The notes under the pieces: model-generated
Told to the model about the DNA's origin: nothing
The model's input: only the letters and a program-made list of their open reading frames with translations
The model's database searches: none
Assembly: GCF_017183135.1 (NCBI RefSeq)
Contig: NZ_JADDXW010000003.1
Span: 1 to 64,000 of the forward strand
Length of the DNA: 64,000 bases
Source of the DNA: Aurantimonas marina
Lineage (GTDB): Bacteria; Pseudomonadota; Alphaproteobacteria; Rhizobiales; Rhizobiaceae
Direction of reading: 5' to 3'
Shown here: positions 8,822 through 17,413 of the stretch, piece after piece
Layout of the letters: each line of letters opens with the position of its first letter
Numbering within the stretch: position 1 is the first letter of the stretch
Made by a program: the position numbers and the translations under genes

Positions 8822-9640
8822 CTATTGTGAAGCGGATTTTCCGATCATTCTTCTTGCTTCTGAGATCGATATTATCCTTATGCGGGATCCTTCAGCGATC
8901 ATCTCCTCCGCGCGGCGAAAGTTTGCGCTCTTCCTTATCCCGACGTCGAAAGGCTGCTCGGCCACGATAACCAGAAGCGTAGTTGACGCGCCGACCGCTG
9001 CCATGATTTTAGCGCCGGCTGCGGCTAACTCATGCGCTATCCGATCGTCATCGGACGTGCCCATTAGCGCGATGCGGTGGCCGCGAAGCGGCCCCGACGG
9101 CGCGGCTTTCGGACGCTCGGCGGTCTTTCGCGGGATCGAAGCTTGAGTTGGAGGCTCAGCCCCAACGCCTAAATCGATCCATCCATGATTTGGGATCGCT
9201 AGACGTACGCCGAAGTGCCCCTCATCATACTGATTGGTGCGCCAGCCGCCGCGGACGCGCGCTCGGCAAACGGCTGCGGTTAGACCGACATCACGCATTT
9301 GTTCGCCAACGCGTTCCGCCTGATCACGAGGAAGGTAGCCGACCTTACGTCCGTGAAGTTTCACCATAACCGCGTTGGGGTCGTGAAGGTTGGAAGGTTC
9401 ACGCTCAATTGACGCCTCATACTCTCCTTCGTGACCGTGGCGAGTATGCGCACCGCAGATCGCGACTAAGACGTCTTGATAATTGCTCTCACCCACAACC
9501 TCCATCGGGAACGAGCCTTCACGCCATTGGATTCCCGGCTGCTGCCTTGGTTGTGCCGCTACGGGGGGTCTCTTACCAGATTGCGGCTGGGTCACAGTCT
9601 TCGATTTAGGCTTGCGGAACAAGAACGAGAATATACCCAT
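8822..9640 (-). CDS. HIRAN domain - BRCT domain protein
   Basis: A 272-residue protein of unusual architecture. After a basic N-terminus, residues of about 45-125 match the HIRAN domain (FPMEVVGESNYQDVLVAIC, then LHDPNAVMVKLHGRKVGYL and QAERVGEQM), known to bind DNA ends with a free 3' hydroxyl in repair helicases. The C-terminal 85 residues (LRGHRIALMGTSDDDRIAHE, GAKIMAAVGASTTLLVI, KSANFRRAEEMIAEG) have the pattern of a BRCT domain, as at the end of NAD-dependent DNA ligase. No catalytic domain is seen, so a DNA-end or damage adaptor role is inferred. The region is less GC-rich than the core genes around it, suggesting transfer. It sits alone on the minus strand. Confidence 0.7.
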   Translation of the reverse strand: MGIFSFLFRKPKSKTVTQPQSGKRPPVAAQPRQQPGIQWREGSFPMEVVGESNYQDVLVAICGAHTRHGHEGEYEASIEREPSNLHDPNAVMVKLHGRKVGYLPRDQAERVGEQMRDVGLTAAVCRARVRGGWRTNQYDEGHFGVRLAIPNHGWIDLGVGAEPPTQASIPRKTAERPKAAPSGPLRGHRIALMGTSDDDRIAHELAAAGAKIMAAVGASTTLLVIVAEQPFDVGIRKSANFRRAEEMIAEGSRIRIISISEARRMIGKSASQ

Positions 9641-9992
9641 CGTTTCCTCCCTAATGCGTCAACTTTGAAGATGACTCCTGCGCAAATGTCCATCCGTTCC
9701 TGATTCATTCGATAACTGCCTCCCTACTCTGCCGCCGCCTCGACCCCGCCCTCATAGGCCGCCCGGACCGCCGCCCCCGGCGATGGGTCGCCAGCGCCTA
9801 GGAGTTGAGCGCACGCGTGGCACCACCCAATAGGGGCCAATATCCGTGCGCGCGTATCCCACGCAAGGTCGTGGGATACGCCGCGAGACCGCCAAGCCCA
9901 CCGCTCACAAATGCGGCAGAACGTGCCACGCGATAGATCGCGTCCGGGCTCGCGCGCTTCACGCCGTCACCGCGCCACAGTAGAAGGCCGCC
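9641..9992. other. Gene-poor stretch with decayed coding remnants
   Basis: No complete gene is supported here. On the minus strand, 9724-9800 reads as the C-terminal end of some protein (GDPSPGAAVRAAYEGGVEAAAE then TAG), but nothing upstream continues it convincingly. Together with the flavoprotein start fragment at 9993 this looks like a site of deletion and rejoining. Confidence 0.4.
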
Positions 9993-10058
9993 ATGGACTA
10001 CGATGCGATCATCCTCGGCGCGGGCGGCGCGGGTCTCATGGCCGCGGCGACGGCGGGC
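9993..10058 (+). pseudogene. Start fragment of a BaiN/HI0933-type flavoprotein
   Basis: From an ATG at 9993 the first 22 codons read MDYDAIILGAGGAGLMAAATAG. This is the FAD-binding Rossmann start (GxGxxG type) of the BaiN/HI0933 flavoprotein family. After that the frame continues with unrelated sequence and runs into the 3' end of the dedA-like gene on the other strand. Only about 5 percent of a normal 400-residue protein remains, so this is a truncated relic left by a rearrangement. Confidence 0.65.
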
Positions 10059-10117
10059 GGCGGCAATGTCAGCCGGGCCGTTCATCCAATACGATCGCCC
10101 CGCGTCCCACTTGCCTG

Positions 10118-10717
10118 TCAGTGCGTACTCCCAGACCGCAGCCGCCGAAGAAGAATCCGGCCCAGCAACAGCGTGATCACGGCCGCGGTAAGGAAGGCGA
10201 TAGAGTTTCCGAGCAGGCTCGCCAGCTGCGCGATCCTGCTGGAGAACGCATAACCGAGGCCGACATAGACCCCGACCCATATCGCCTCGCCGGTACTGTC
10301 CCACACCGTAAAGCGCATCCGGCCCATTCGGGTGGCTCCCGCCAGAAGATTGACATAGGGACCGAGCGGACTGAACAGCCAGGTGCTGAAAAAGACTCCG
10401 ACGCCACCCCAACGATCGACGATTCGCCGGGCTCGCGCGAAGACCACAGCGCGATGCGGCTCGCGTTCGAGCCGAGCAGTCAACGCCTCGCCGCCAATTC
10501 GGCCGAGATGATATCCGGTCTGATCGCCGAGGACCGAGCCGGCGAGCGCGGCCGTCAGGACGTTGCTGGCGACAAGGTCGCCCGACGCCACGAAGGCCCC
10601 GCCGGCAAGCATGACGAAGGAGGTTGGGACCGGGAGACCGAGGCAGGAAAGGTAGGTTGCGAGCAGGATCAGGACGGTCCCATAGGCGGAGACGAGTCCG
10701 AAGGCGATCTCAGTCAT
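10118..10717 (-). CDS. DedA family membrane protein
   Basis: A 199-residue inner-membrane protein of the DedA family, members of which work in lipid carrier recycling and membrane homeostasis. It has the family pattern: LATYLSCLGLPVPTSFVMLAGGAFVASGDL, LGDQTGYHLGRIGG, and the conserved FFSTWLFSPLGPYVNLLAGATRM loop followed by hydrophobic helices. The ATG at 10717 (MTEIAFG) overlaps the end of the upstream gene by 8 bases, showing coupling; a longer frame to 10765 would overlap far more. Its 3' end lies 59 bases from the flavoprotein relic. Confidence 0.85.
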   Translation of the reverse strand: MTEIAFGLVSAYGTVLILLATYLSCLGLPVPTSFVMLAGGAFVASGDLVASNVLTAALAGSVLGDQTGYHLGRIGGEALTARLEREPHRAVVFARARRIVDRWGGVGVFFSTWLFSPLGPYVNLLAGATRMGRMRFTVWDSTGEAIWVGVYVGLGYAFSSRIAQLASLLGNSIAFLTAAVITLLLGRILLRRLRSGSTH

Positions 10718-11063
10718 CGCCCGTCTCTCGGTAGGCCGTGATGGCGGTACGCAGCGTTGCAGCAACCTGATCGACGCTCACCTCCTGCTCCACGGCGATT
10801 TCGGCGACGGTGAGCCTGCGCCCTTCTCCGGTTCGAAGGTCGAGAGCCTGCGCGAGCACTTGTGGCGGCACATCCCAGGAACGCGCAACGTAACGAACGG
10901 GCATCCAGCCTTCGATCGTTTGCTCGTGATGGGCGGGATCGGCCCAATAGACCGTGGAGACGACCGTGCGGACGAGGAAGAAGCCGGTAAGCGCCAGCCC
11001 GACGAGAAACCCGATCAGAAGCACACGGTGGGAGTGCCAAAGGCCCAGGATATTCATCCCCAT
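10710..11063 (-). CDS. Small membrane-anchored protein, conserved partner of DedA
   Basis: A 117-residue protein with one N-terminal membrane helix (HRVLLIGFLVGLALTGFFLVR) and a soluble C-terminal part resembling a small helix-turn-helix (LTVAEIAVEQEVSVDQVAATLRTAI). The start at 11063 (MGMNILG) is chosen for an ideal GGAGG ribosome site seven bases upstream; the frame extends to 11096. It is coupled to the DedA gene through an 8-base overlap, so a joint function at the membrane is likely. I do not recognise a named family. Confidence 0.7.
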   Translation of the reverse strand: MGMNILGLWHSHRVLLIGFLVGLALTGFFLVRTVVSTVYWADPAHHEQTIEGWMPVRYVARSWDVPPQVLAQALDLRTGEGRRLTVAEIAVEQEVSVDQVAATLRTAITAYRETGDD

Positions 11064-11229
11064 CCCACCACCTCCGCGATCAGGTTTTCGGACCATTTAT
11101 TTCGCTAGCAGCATCACGCCCGTTACGTGAGCAGGCCATCGCGCAAGGGTGGGGAAAATCCTTCTCCTCCTTTCTCGGCCTTTGCGTCGACGCGCCAAGG
11201 ACGGAGATCGTGCCGCTCGAGCCGGGCGG

Positions 11230-11448
11230 TTATCGCCGCTCGCTGTCCGACTGGCCTTTCAAGGTGACGTACATCAGGACCAGATAGACAGCCGGCATGA
11301 TCCCCAGGATCATGAACTCCAGGAAGCCTGCCGGTCTGCATTCCAGGCATGCGAACTGGTACGCCACATAGGCCACGGCGGCCAGTATGACCGCCAGGCC
11401 GATCCACCACGCTGTCATCGGGTGCCGGGATCTGGTCTGGTTCGCCAT
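11230..11448 (-). CDS. Small two-helix membrane protein
   Basis: A 72-residue protein starting MANQTRSRHPM, with two hydrophobic segments (AWWIGLAVILAAVAYVAYQF and FLEFMILGIMPAVYLVLMYV) joined by a short loop holding two cysteines (ACLEC). The cysteine loop might bind metal or form a disulfide, but no family is recognised. It lies 22 bases downstream of the cupin gene on the same strand, which suggests co-transcription. The start at 11448 is preferred over a longer reading that would overlap the cupin gene. Confidence 0.65.
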   Translation of the reverse strand: MANQTRSRHPMTAWWIGLAVILAAVAYVAYQFACLECRPAGFLEFMILGIMPAVYLVLMYVTLKGQSDSERR

Positions 11449-11470
11449 CTTCTGTCCTTCGCCAATGAAG

Positions 11471-11866
11471 TTATTCGCTTGTGACGCCGTCAAAATGTTC
11501 CCCGGAGGATTCGGCCTCGTCCTTCGTGGCATGCACGGTTCCATCACGGTGCTCCGGCGGTGCGTAGATGGTGTAGAGCTTCAGCGGATCTCCGCTCGTG
11601 TTCTTCACGTTGTGCCGCGCCCCTGCCGGAACGATCATGGCCATGTCGGCCCCGATTGCCTGCCGGTTCCCATCGATCAGGATCTCGCCCGACCCCGCTT
11701 CCACCCGAAAGAACTGGTCGCGGTCGTCATGAACCTCTTCACCGATTTCCTCGCCCGGCTGAATGGCCATCAGGACCAGTTGCATGCCCTTGGCCGTATA
11801 GAGAACCCGTCGGAAGTCGGTATTTTCCTCTGTCAACTTCTCGATTTCATCGATGAACCCCTTCAT
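11471..11866 (-). CDS. Cupin-domain protein
   Basis: A 131-residue single-domain cupin. The first metal-binding motif is visible as GEEIGEEVHDDRDQFFRVEAG (residues about 38-58) and the second as PAGARHNVKNTSGDPLKLYTIYAPPEH (about 80-106). Small cupins bind a divalent metal and act as isomerases, dioxygenases or sensors; the substrate cannot be told here. It is the first gene of a short minus-strand unit with the two-helix membrane protein and is divergent from folD, with 189 bases between the two starts. Confidence 0.8.
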   Translation of the reverse strand: MKGFIDEIEKLTEENTDFRRVLYTAKGMQLVLMAIQPGEEIGEEVHDDRDQFFRVEAGSGEILIDGNRQAIGADMAMIVPAGARHNVKNTSGDPLKLYTIYAPPEHRDGTVHATKDEAESSGEHFDGVTSE

Positions 11867-12055
11867 CTCACTCCCTCATGGCTACCGAAACCATTCTCGC
11901 TGCGATTGACATGATCGCGCGGAACGATGCTCCCGACATTGTTCTGGATCAAGGGAACTAAACCGAATCTCCGTGAAACGCTGCTTGCCGCGCCCCCTTC
12001 CCCCGCCCCCTGCCTGTGCCCTAAGAACGACCGGCACCGGCAATGGGGGAATGGC

Positions 12056-12973
12056 ATGACGGCACAGACGATCGACGGCAAGGCGCGGGCGGCGCGAATC
12101 ATCGACCAGGTCAAGCAGGCAACGGCCGCACTGACGACGGAGACCGGCATGGAACCAGGATTGGCGGTGGTGATCGTCGGCGAGGACCCGGCCAGCCAGG
12201 TCTATGTCGGTTCAAAGGCACGGACCGCCAAGGAATGCGGCTTCAAGTCGGTGAAGCATGTGCTGGGCGCCGAGACCACGGAAGCCGCGCTGCTCGGCAA
12301 GATCCGTGAGCTCAATGCCGATCCGACCATCCACGGCATTCTGGTGCAATTGCCGCTGCCCAAGCAGATCGACGAGGCCAAGGTGATCCAGGCGATCGCG
12401 CCGGACAAGGATGTCGACGGCTTCGGCCTCGTCAATGTCGGGCGCCTGTCGACCGGCGCCCTCGACACGGCCTTCGTGCCCTGCACGCCGGCCGGCTCGA
12501 TGATCCTGATCCGCGACGTCCTCGGCGACGACCTCTCGGGCAAATCCGCCGTCGTCGTCGGCCGCTCCAACATCGTCGGCAAGCCGATGGCGCAGCTGCT
12601 GCTCGCCGCCAACGCCACGGTGACCATCGCCCATTCGCGCACCAAGGACCTTGCCGCCGTCTGCCGGGGCGCGGACATTCTGGTCGCGGCCGTCGGGCGC
12701 CCCGAGATGATCACCGGCGATTACGTGAAGGACGGCGCGGTCGTCATCGACGTCGGCATCAACCGGATCGCGGCCCCGGAAAAGGGCCTCGGCGAGGACG
12801 GCAAGCCGAAGACGCGCCTCGTCGGCGACGTCGCCTTTACGTCAGCCGCCGAAAAGGCCGCTGCGGTCACGCCCGTGCCGGGCGGTGTCGGGCCGATGAC
12901 CATCGCCATGCTGATGGCCAACACGCTGACGGCGGCTTACCGGGCGGCGGGGCGGAAACCACCGGTGTTTTGA
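12056..12973 (+). CDS. folD: Bifunctional methylenetetrahydrofolate dehydrogenase/cyclohydrolase
   Basis: A 305-residue enzyme that converts 5,10-methylene-THF to 10-formyl-THF in two steps, using NADP, in the cytoplasm. The catalytic lysine lies in [16 protein letters not shown], the signature [13 protein letters not shown] follows, and the nucleotide-binding region shows [18 protein letters not shown]. The C-terminal motif [15 protein letters not shown] is also present. The start at 12056 is [12 protein letters not shown], the usual family N-terminus; the open frame to 11927 is upstream sequence. The alpha/beta hydrolase gene follows after 11 bases. Confidence 0.95.
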   Translation: MTAQTIDGKARAARIIDQVKQATAALTTETGMEPGLAVVIVGEDPASQVYVGSKARTAKECGFKSVKHVLGAETTEAALLGKIRELNADPTIHGILVQLPLPKQIDEAKVIQAIAPDKDVDGFGLVNVGRLSTGALDTAFVPCTPAGSMILIRDVLGDDLSGKSAVVVGRSNIVGKPMAQLLLAANATVTIAHSRTKDLAAVCRGADILVAAVGRPEMITGDYVKDGAVVIDVGINRIAAPEKGLGEDGKPKTRLVGDVAFTSAAEKAAAVTPVPGGVGPMTIAMLMANTLTAAYRAAGRKPPVF

Positions 12974-12984
12974 GGCGGCGGCGC

Positions 12985-13854
12985 ATGTTCGAAGGCTTCC
13001 AGCTTGATCGTGCAGCCGTCTCGGACGGCGAAATCCGCTTCCGGCGCGGCGGCTCCGGACCGGCTGTGCTGCTGCTGCACGGCCACCCTCGCACCCACAC
13101 CACCTGGCATCGCGTCGCGCCGCTGCTCGCGGCGGAGGGCTTTTCGGTGGTCTGCCCCGATCTGCCTGGGTTTGGGCAATCGTTCAAACCGGAAGACACC
13201 GCCGACCACCGCGGCTCGTCGAAACGGGCCAAGGCGCGAGCCATGGCCGAACTGATGGCCCTGCTCGGCCATTCGCGCTTTGCCGTCGCCGGCCACGATC
13301 GCGGTTCCTACACGGCCTTCCGCCTGGCGATGGATTTTCCTCAAGAGGTGCAGCGGCTGGTCGTAATGGACGGTGTTCCGATCATCGAGGCGTTGGAGCG
13401 TTGCGGCGAGACGTTCGCCAAAGCCTGGTGGCACTGGTTCTTCTTCGCGGTGCCCGAAAAGCCGGAACGGGCGATTCTCGCCGACCCGGCGGCATGGTAC
13501 GGTGGCACCGCGAAGGCGATGGGCGCCGCAAACTTCGCCGATTTCCAGTCAGTCATCCATGATCCCACGACGGTGCATGGCATGATCGAGGACTATCGCG
13601 CCGGGCTGACCGTGGACCGCAAAGACGACGCGGCCGACCGCGCCGCCGGCCGGCGGATCGCCTGCCCGACGCTATGCCTCTGGTCGAGCCGCGACGATCT
13701 GGAAATGCTCTATGGCGATGTCCTGTCCGTATGGGAGCCGTGGACCACCGAACTGGGAGGCGGCCGAATCGCCAGCGGTCACCATATGGCCGAAGAAGCG
13801 CCGGAAGAGCTTGCGCGTCGGCTTACCCAATTTCTTCGACCGCTTCAGGCCTGA
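12985..13854 (+). CDS. Alpha/beta hydrolase, haloacetate dehalogenase/epoxide hydrolase-like
   Basis: A 289-residue alpha/beta hydrolase closest in pattern to fluoroacetate dehalogenase: oxyanion-hole motif LLHGHPRTHTTW, DLPGFGQSFKP, nucleophile aspartate in GHDRGSY (about residue 102), WHWFFF, IEDYRAG and the catalytic histidine in SGHHMAEEAP. In true fluoroacetate dehalogenase the second substrate-binding arginine lies three residues after the first (GHDRGAR); here it is tyrosine. Carboxylate substrates are thus less likely, and an epoxide or other halide substrate is possible. Start ATG at 12985; the upstream TTG at 12970 would overlap folD. Confidence 0.8.
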   Translation: MFEGFQLDRAAVSDGEIRFRRGGSGPAVLLLHGHPRTHTTWHRVAPLLAAEGFSVVCPDLPGFGQSFKPEDTADHRGSSKRAKARAMAELMALLGHSRFAVAGHDRGSYTAFRLAMDFPQEVQRLVVMDGVPIIEALERCGETFAKAWWHWFFFAVPEKPERAILADPAAWYGGTAKAMGAANFADFQSVIHDPTTVHGMIEDYRAGLTVDRKDDAADRAAGRRIACPTLCLWSSRDDLEMLYGDVLSVWEPWTTELGGGRIASGHHMAEEAPEELARRLTQFLRPLQA

Positions 13855-13858
13855 CCGG

Positions 13859-13890
13859 CCATCCCTTTCCCGCAAACGGGAGAGGGATGG
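13859..13890. terminator. Bidirectional terminator hairpin between convergent genes
   Basis: CCATCCCTTTCCCG (13859-13872) pairs with CGGGAGAGGGATGG (13877-13890), one G-T mismatch, around CAAA. It separates the hydrolase gene and grpE, which converge here, and can serve both. Confidence 0.6.
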
Positions 13891-13907
13891 CGCTCGTCGC
13901 CTGTCGC

Positions 13908-14630
13908 CTACGCCGCGCCTTGGGGGGTCCCTGCCTCGGCCGTCTCGTCCGGCTTCGGCTGGCCCTGTTTCGGGCCGCCCTTGGCAACACCGACCATCGC
14001 CGGCCGCAGCACCCGGTCGCCGATCGCATAGCCCGCCTGCACCACCTGAACGACAGTGTTGTTGGGAACCTCGGGGTTCGGCACCTCGAACATCGCCTGA
14101 TGGAAATGCGGATCGAAGCGCTGGCCTTCGGGGTCGAGCTTCTTCACGCCGTGCTTTTCGAGCGTGCCCAGCAGCCCGCGCTCGGTCACTTCGATGCCGT
14201 CGATCAGCGCGTTGAGGCCATCGTCGCCGTGCTCCTTGGCCTCGGCCGGCACCGCCTCGATAGCGCGGCGCAGATTGTCGGCGACCGACAGCATCTCGCG
14301 AGCGAAGCTGGTCACCGCGTAGGTGCGCGCGTCCTTGATCTCGCGCTCGGTTCGCCGGCGCAAATTTTCCATGTCGGCGGCGAGCCGCAGCAGGCGATCC
14401 TTGACGTCGGCATTCTCGGCCTCGAGCTCGGCGATGCGGGAAGCATCGGCGTCGGCCGCCGCGTCCGAATCGGCAAAGCCGCTTGCGGCATTGGCGGTGA
14501 ACTCGGCATCGGCATTGGCGTTGGCGGCCGCGCGCTCGGTTTCCGCCATCGCCGCCCTGTTGGCCGCCGCCGCTTCCGCCGCCTCGCTGCGGTAGGCCCC
14601 CTGATTGCGCCTGTCTTTCTCGCTCGCCAT
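13908..14630 (-). CDS. grpE: Nucleotide exchange factor GrpE
   Basis: A 240-residue cochaperone that releases ADP from DnaK. The N-terminal 75 residues are alanine-rich and low in complexity, followed by the long coiled coil ([34 protein letters not shown]) and the C-terminal beta domain with [46 protein letters not shown], the GrpE signature. The tail after it is short and charged. It is downstream of hrcA on the same strand with 124 bases between, the usual heat-shock arrangement, so it is likely expressed with or under the repressor HrcA. Confidence 0.95.
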   Translation of the reverse strand: MASEKDRRNQGAYRSEAAEAAAANRAAMAETERAAANANADAEFTANAASGFADSDAAADADASRIAELEAENADVKDRLLRLAADMENLRRRTEREIKDARTYAVTSFAREMLSVADNLRRAIEAVPAEAKEHGDDGLNALIDGIEVTERGLLGTLEKHGVKKLDPEGQRFDPHFHQAMFEVPNPEVPNNTVVQVVQAGYAIGDRVLRPAMVGVAKGGPKQGQPKPDETAEAGTPQGAA

Positions 14631-14754
14631 CCGTCCTTCACCTCATCTCACCGACGCGCCGCAATGCGCTTTTCCTCGGCACGCCGGAAGGCGACCACGG
14701 ATTGCGACGAAAATCATCTATCGTGGCCGCATATCGAATTGACGGGCGCAGAAA

Positions 14755-15867
14755 TCAAGCCTCTCGCGCGGCCGAACCCTTGGCGAGCAACCGCGAGACG
14801 ATGCGGGCGGTGTAGTCCACCATCGGCACGATACGCTTGTAGTTGAGCCGGGTCGGCCCGATGACTCCCACCGCGCCAATGACGTTTTCGGTGCCGCCCT
14901 TGTAGGGCGCGACGACCAGTGAGGAACCCGAAAGCGAGAACAGCTTGTTCTCCGAGCCGATGAAGATGCGCACGCCGTTGCCGGTCTCGGCAAGACCGAG
15001 CAGCTCGATGATGCCGCTCTTGGTCTCCAGATCGTCGAACAACAGGCGCAGGCGCTCCAGATCCTCGGCCGCCGTGACGTTTTCCAGAAGGTTGGCCCGG
15101 CCACGCACGATCAGCCGCGCCGGCTGGTCGGCGGAGGCGCCGGACCAGACGGCCAGCCCCTTGTCGACGAGCTCGCGGGACAGGACGTCGAGGGCGTTCG
15201 CCGTCTCGTCCTTCAGCCGGGCGATGCGTTCGCTGGCCTCGCCGAGCGTGCGCCCGACGACATGGGCGTTGAGGAAATTGCCGGCCTCGACAAGTTGCGA
15301 GGCGGTGATCCCGGCCGGAAGGTCGAGGATGCGGTTCTCGACCTCGCCACTGGCGCCGACCAGCACGGCCAACGCCTTGGTCGGCTCCAGCCGGATGAAC
15401 TCGATATGCTTGAGCCGCAGATCGGATTTGGCGGTGAGCACGATGCCGGCGCCGCGCGACAGGCCGGACAACAGGTTGCTCGCCTCTGTCAGCAGCGAAT
15501 CGAAGGGCCTGCCGTCACCCGACAGGCGCACCTTCTCCTCGATTTCCTCGCGCTCGGAGGTGCCGAGATCGCCGACCTCCAGAAAGGCGTCGACGAAGAA
15601 GCGCAGGCCGAGTTCGGTCGGCAACCGGCCGGCGCTGACATGCGGCGCGTAGATCAGGCCCAACGCTTCCAGATCGCTCATGACGTTGCGGATCGAGGCC
15701 GGCGACAACGCGTTGCTCAGGAGCTTCGACAGCATGCGTGAGCCGACCGGCTCGCCGATATCCAGATAGCTCTCGACGATCAACCTGAAGATATCGCGCG
15801 TCCGCTCGTCGAGACCCAATGGGGCCGCGGCGGCCAAGTCGCTGACGGGCAAGCGGAATTCGGTCAT
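14755..15867 (-). CDS. hrcA: Heat-inducible transcription repressor HrcA
   Basis: A 370-residue repressor that binds CIRCE operators of chaperone genes and is kept active by GroEL. The N-terminal winged helix is visible ([23 protein letters not shown], then [39 protein letters not shown]). The rest matches the HrcA sensing domain, ending with [31 protein letters not shown]. It is divergent from rph with 179 bases between. I saw no clear CIRCE element in that gap, consistent with HrcA usually acting on groESL and dnaK elsewhere. Confidence 0.95.
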   Translation of the reverse strand: MTEFRLPVSDLAAAAPLGLDERTRDIFRLIVESYLDIGEPVGSRMLSKLLSNALSPASIRNVMSDLEALGLIYAPHVSAGRLPTELGLRFFVDAFLEVGDLGTSEREEIEEKVRLSGDGRPFDSLLTEASNLLSGLSRGAGIVLTAKSDLRLKHIEFIRLEPTKALAVLVGASGEVENRILDLPAGITASQLVEAGNFLNAHVVGRTLGEASERIARLKDETANALDVLSRELVDKGLAVWSGASADQPARLIVRGRANLLENVTAAEDLERLRLLFDDLETKSGIIELLGLAETGNGVRIFIGSENKLFSLSGSSLVVAPYKGGTENVIGAVGVIGPTRLNYKRIVPMVDYTARIVSRLLAKGSAAREA

Positions 15868-16046
15868 GATTGGGTGATCGGTTCAAACACGCCCAGACTA
15901 TAGGTGTCCCAACCGGTGGAGCCAAGTCGCAACCCCGTTTACACGAGGAATCCAGGCTTGCCGCCCCACCGCGTGGCCGATACAAGCCCGGCACAACCCG
16001 TGGCGGTTATCCGCCTTCTTTCAAAGATTATATTCAGGACGGCATC

Positions 16047-16772
16047 ATGCGCCCATCCAAACGCGCCGGCGACCAATTGAGGCCCGTCAGCCTCGAACGC
16101 GATTTTTCACGCCACGCGGAAGGCTCCTGTCTCGTCAAGTTCGGCGACACCCATGTGCTGTGTACCGCGAGCCTGGAAGAGCGGGTGCCCGGCTGGCTGA
16201 AGAACTCCGGCAAGGGCTGGGTGACGGCCGAATACGGGATGCTGCCGCGCGCCACCGGCGAGCGGATGCGCCGCGAGGCCGCCAGCGGCAAGCAGTCGGG
16301 CCGCACCCAGGAAATCCAGCGCCTGATCGGGCGCTCGCTGCGCGCCATCGTCGACCTGCAAGCGCTTGGCGAACGGTCCATCACCGTCGATTGCGACGTC
16401 ATCCAGGCTGACGGCGGCACCCGCACCGCGGCGATCACCGGCGGCTTCGTCGCGCTCGCCGACTGTCTCGGCTGGATGGAGGCGCGCTCGATGGTCAAGC
16501 GCGACAAGGTGCTAACGGATCATGTCGCGGCGATCTCCTGCGGCATCTACAAGGGCACGCCGGTTCTCGACCTCGATTATCTGGAGGATTCGGCCGCCGA
16601 GACCGACGCCAATTTCGTCATGACCGGCACCGGCGGCATCGTCGAGATCCAGGGCACGGCCGAGGGCACGCCCTTTTCGGAGGCCGAGTTCATGGCCCTT
16701 CTGGGACTGGCCCGCAACGGCATCGGCGACCTCGTGGCGATGCAGCGCGCCGTGCTCGAGGCCGTTCGGTGA
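16047..16772 (+). CDS. rph: Ribonuclease PH
   Basis: A 241-residue phosphorolytic exonuclease that trims the 3' ends of tRNA precursors. The start [27 protein letters not shown] is the conserved N-terminus, so ATG 16047 is used rather than the longer open frame. Further signatures are [44 protein letters not shown] and [14 protein letters not shown]. It opens a tightly packed plus-strand operon: its stop overlaps the GTG start of rdgB (GTGA). Confidence 0.95.
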   Translation: MRPSKRAGDQLRPVSLERDFSRHAEGSCLVKFGDTHVLCTASLEERVPGWLKNSGKGWVTAEYGMLPRATGERMRREAASGKQSGRTQEIQRLIGRSLRAIVDLQALGERSITVDCDVIQADGGTRTAAITGGFVALADCLGWMEARSMVKRDKVLTDHVAAISCGIYKGTPVLDLDYLEDSAAETDANFVMTGTGGIVEIQGTAEGTPFSEAEFMALLGLARNGIGDLVAMQRAVLEAVR

Positions 16773-17413
16773 AACTGATCGATCCGAATGACGGGCCGCT
16801 TCTCGTCGCCAGCCATAATGTCGGGAAGATCTGGGAATTCCGCGAACTGCTGGAGCCCTTGGGCTTCGACGTGACGTCGGCGAAGGACCAGAACCTCGAC
16901 GATCCGGAAGAGACCGGAACGAGTTTCGAGGCGAACGCCGAGATCAAGGCGCTGACAGCCATGCGGGCAACGGGTGTGGCGTCGCTTTCGGACGATTCGG
17001 GCCTTGTCGTCGAGGCGCTCGGGGGCGAGCCCGGCATCTATTCGGCGCGCTGGGGCGGACCGGAGCGGGATTTCGCCATGGCGATGCGCAATGTCGAGGA
17101 GAAGCTGCAGGCCGCCGGGGCGACGACACCCGACAAGCGCCAGGCGCGGTTCGTCGCCGTCCTCTGTCTGGCGCGGCCGTCCGGCAAGACACATTTGTTC
17201 CGCGGCGAGGTCGCCGGCACCATCGTCTGGCCGCCGCGCGGCACGCTCGGCTTCGGTTACGATCCGATCTTTCTTCCTGGGGGCCAGGACCGCACCTTCG
17301 GCGAGATGATGTCCCTGGAAAAGCACGCCTGGAAACCCGGGCAACCCACGGCGCTCTCGCATCGGGCGCGGGCGTTCCAGAAATTTGCGCGCGACGCGCT
17401 CGGAGTCGAATGA
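16769..17413 (+). CDS. rdgB: dITP/XTP pyrophosphatase (RdgB/HAM1 family)
   Basis: A 214-residue house-cleaning nucleotidase that hydrolyses dITP, XTP and ITP to monophosphates, keeping deaminated purines out of DNA. Signatures are [19 protein letters not shown] at the substrate-binding N-terminus, [26 protein letters not shown] with the metal-binding acidic residues, and [12 protein letters not shown] with [11 protein letters not shown] at the end. It begins with GTG overlapping the rph stop and ends overlapping the ATG of hemW, so the three are translationally coupled. Confidence 0.94.
   Translation: MKLIDPNDGPLLVASHNVGKIWEFRELLEPLGFDVTSAKDQNLDDPEETGTSFEANAEIKALTAMRATGVASLSDDSGLVVEALGGEPGIYSARWGGPERDFAMAMRNVEEKLQAAGATTPDKRQARFVAVLCLARPSGKTHLFRGEVAGTIVWPPRGTLGFGYDPIFLPGGQDRTFGEMMSLEKHAWKPGQPTALSHRARAFQKFARDALGVE

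Noticed and set aside
9798-10412. 204-codon minus-strand frame over the dedA 3' end and the scar
   Set aside because: It overlaps dedA in another frame and resembles no protein; the scar explanation fits better.
12985-13854. Naming the hydrolase a fluoroacetate dehalogenase
   Set aside because: The second substrate-binding arginine of that enzyme is replaced by tyrosine, so only the wider family is claimed.
15868-16046. A CIRCE operator between hrcA and rph
   Set aside because: I looked for the TTAGCACTC-N9-GAGTGCTAA pattern and did not see it.
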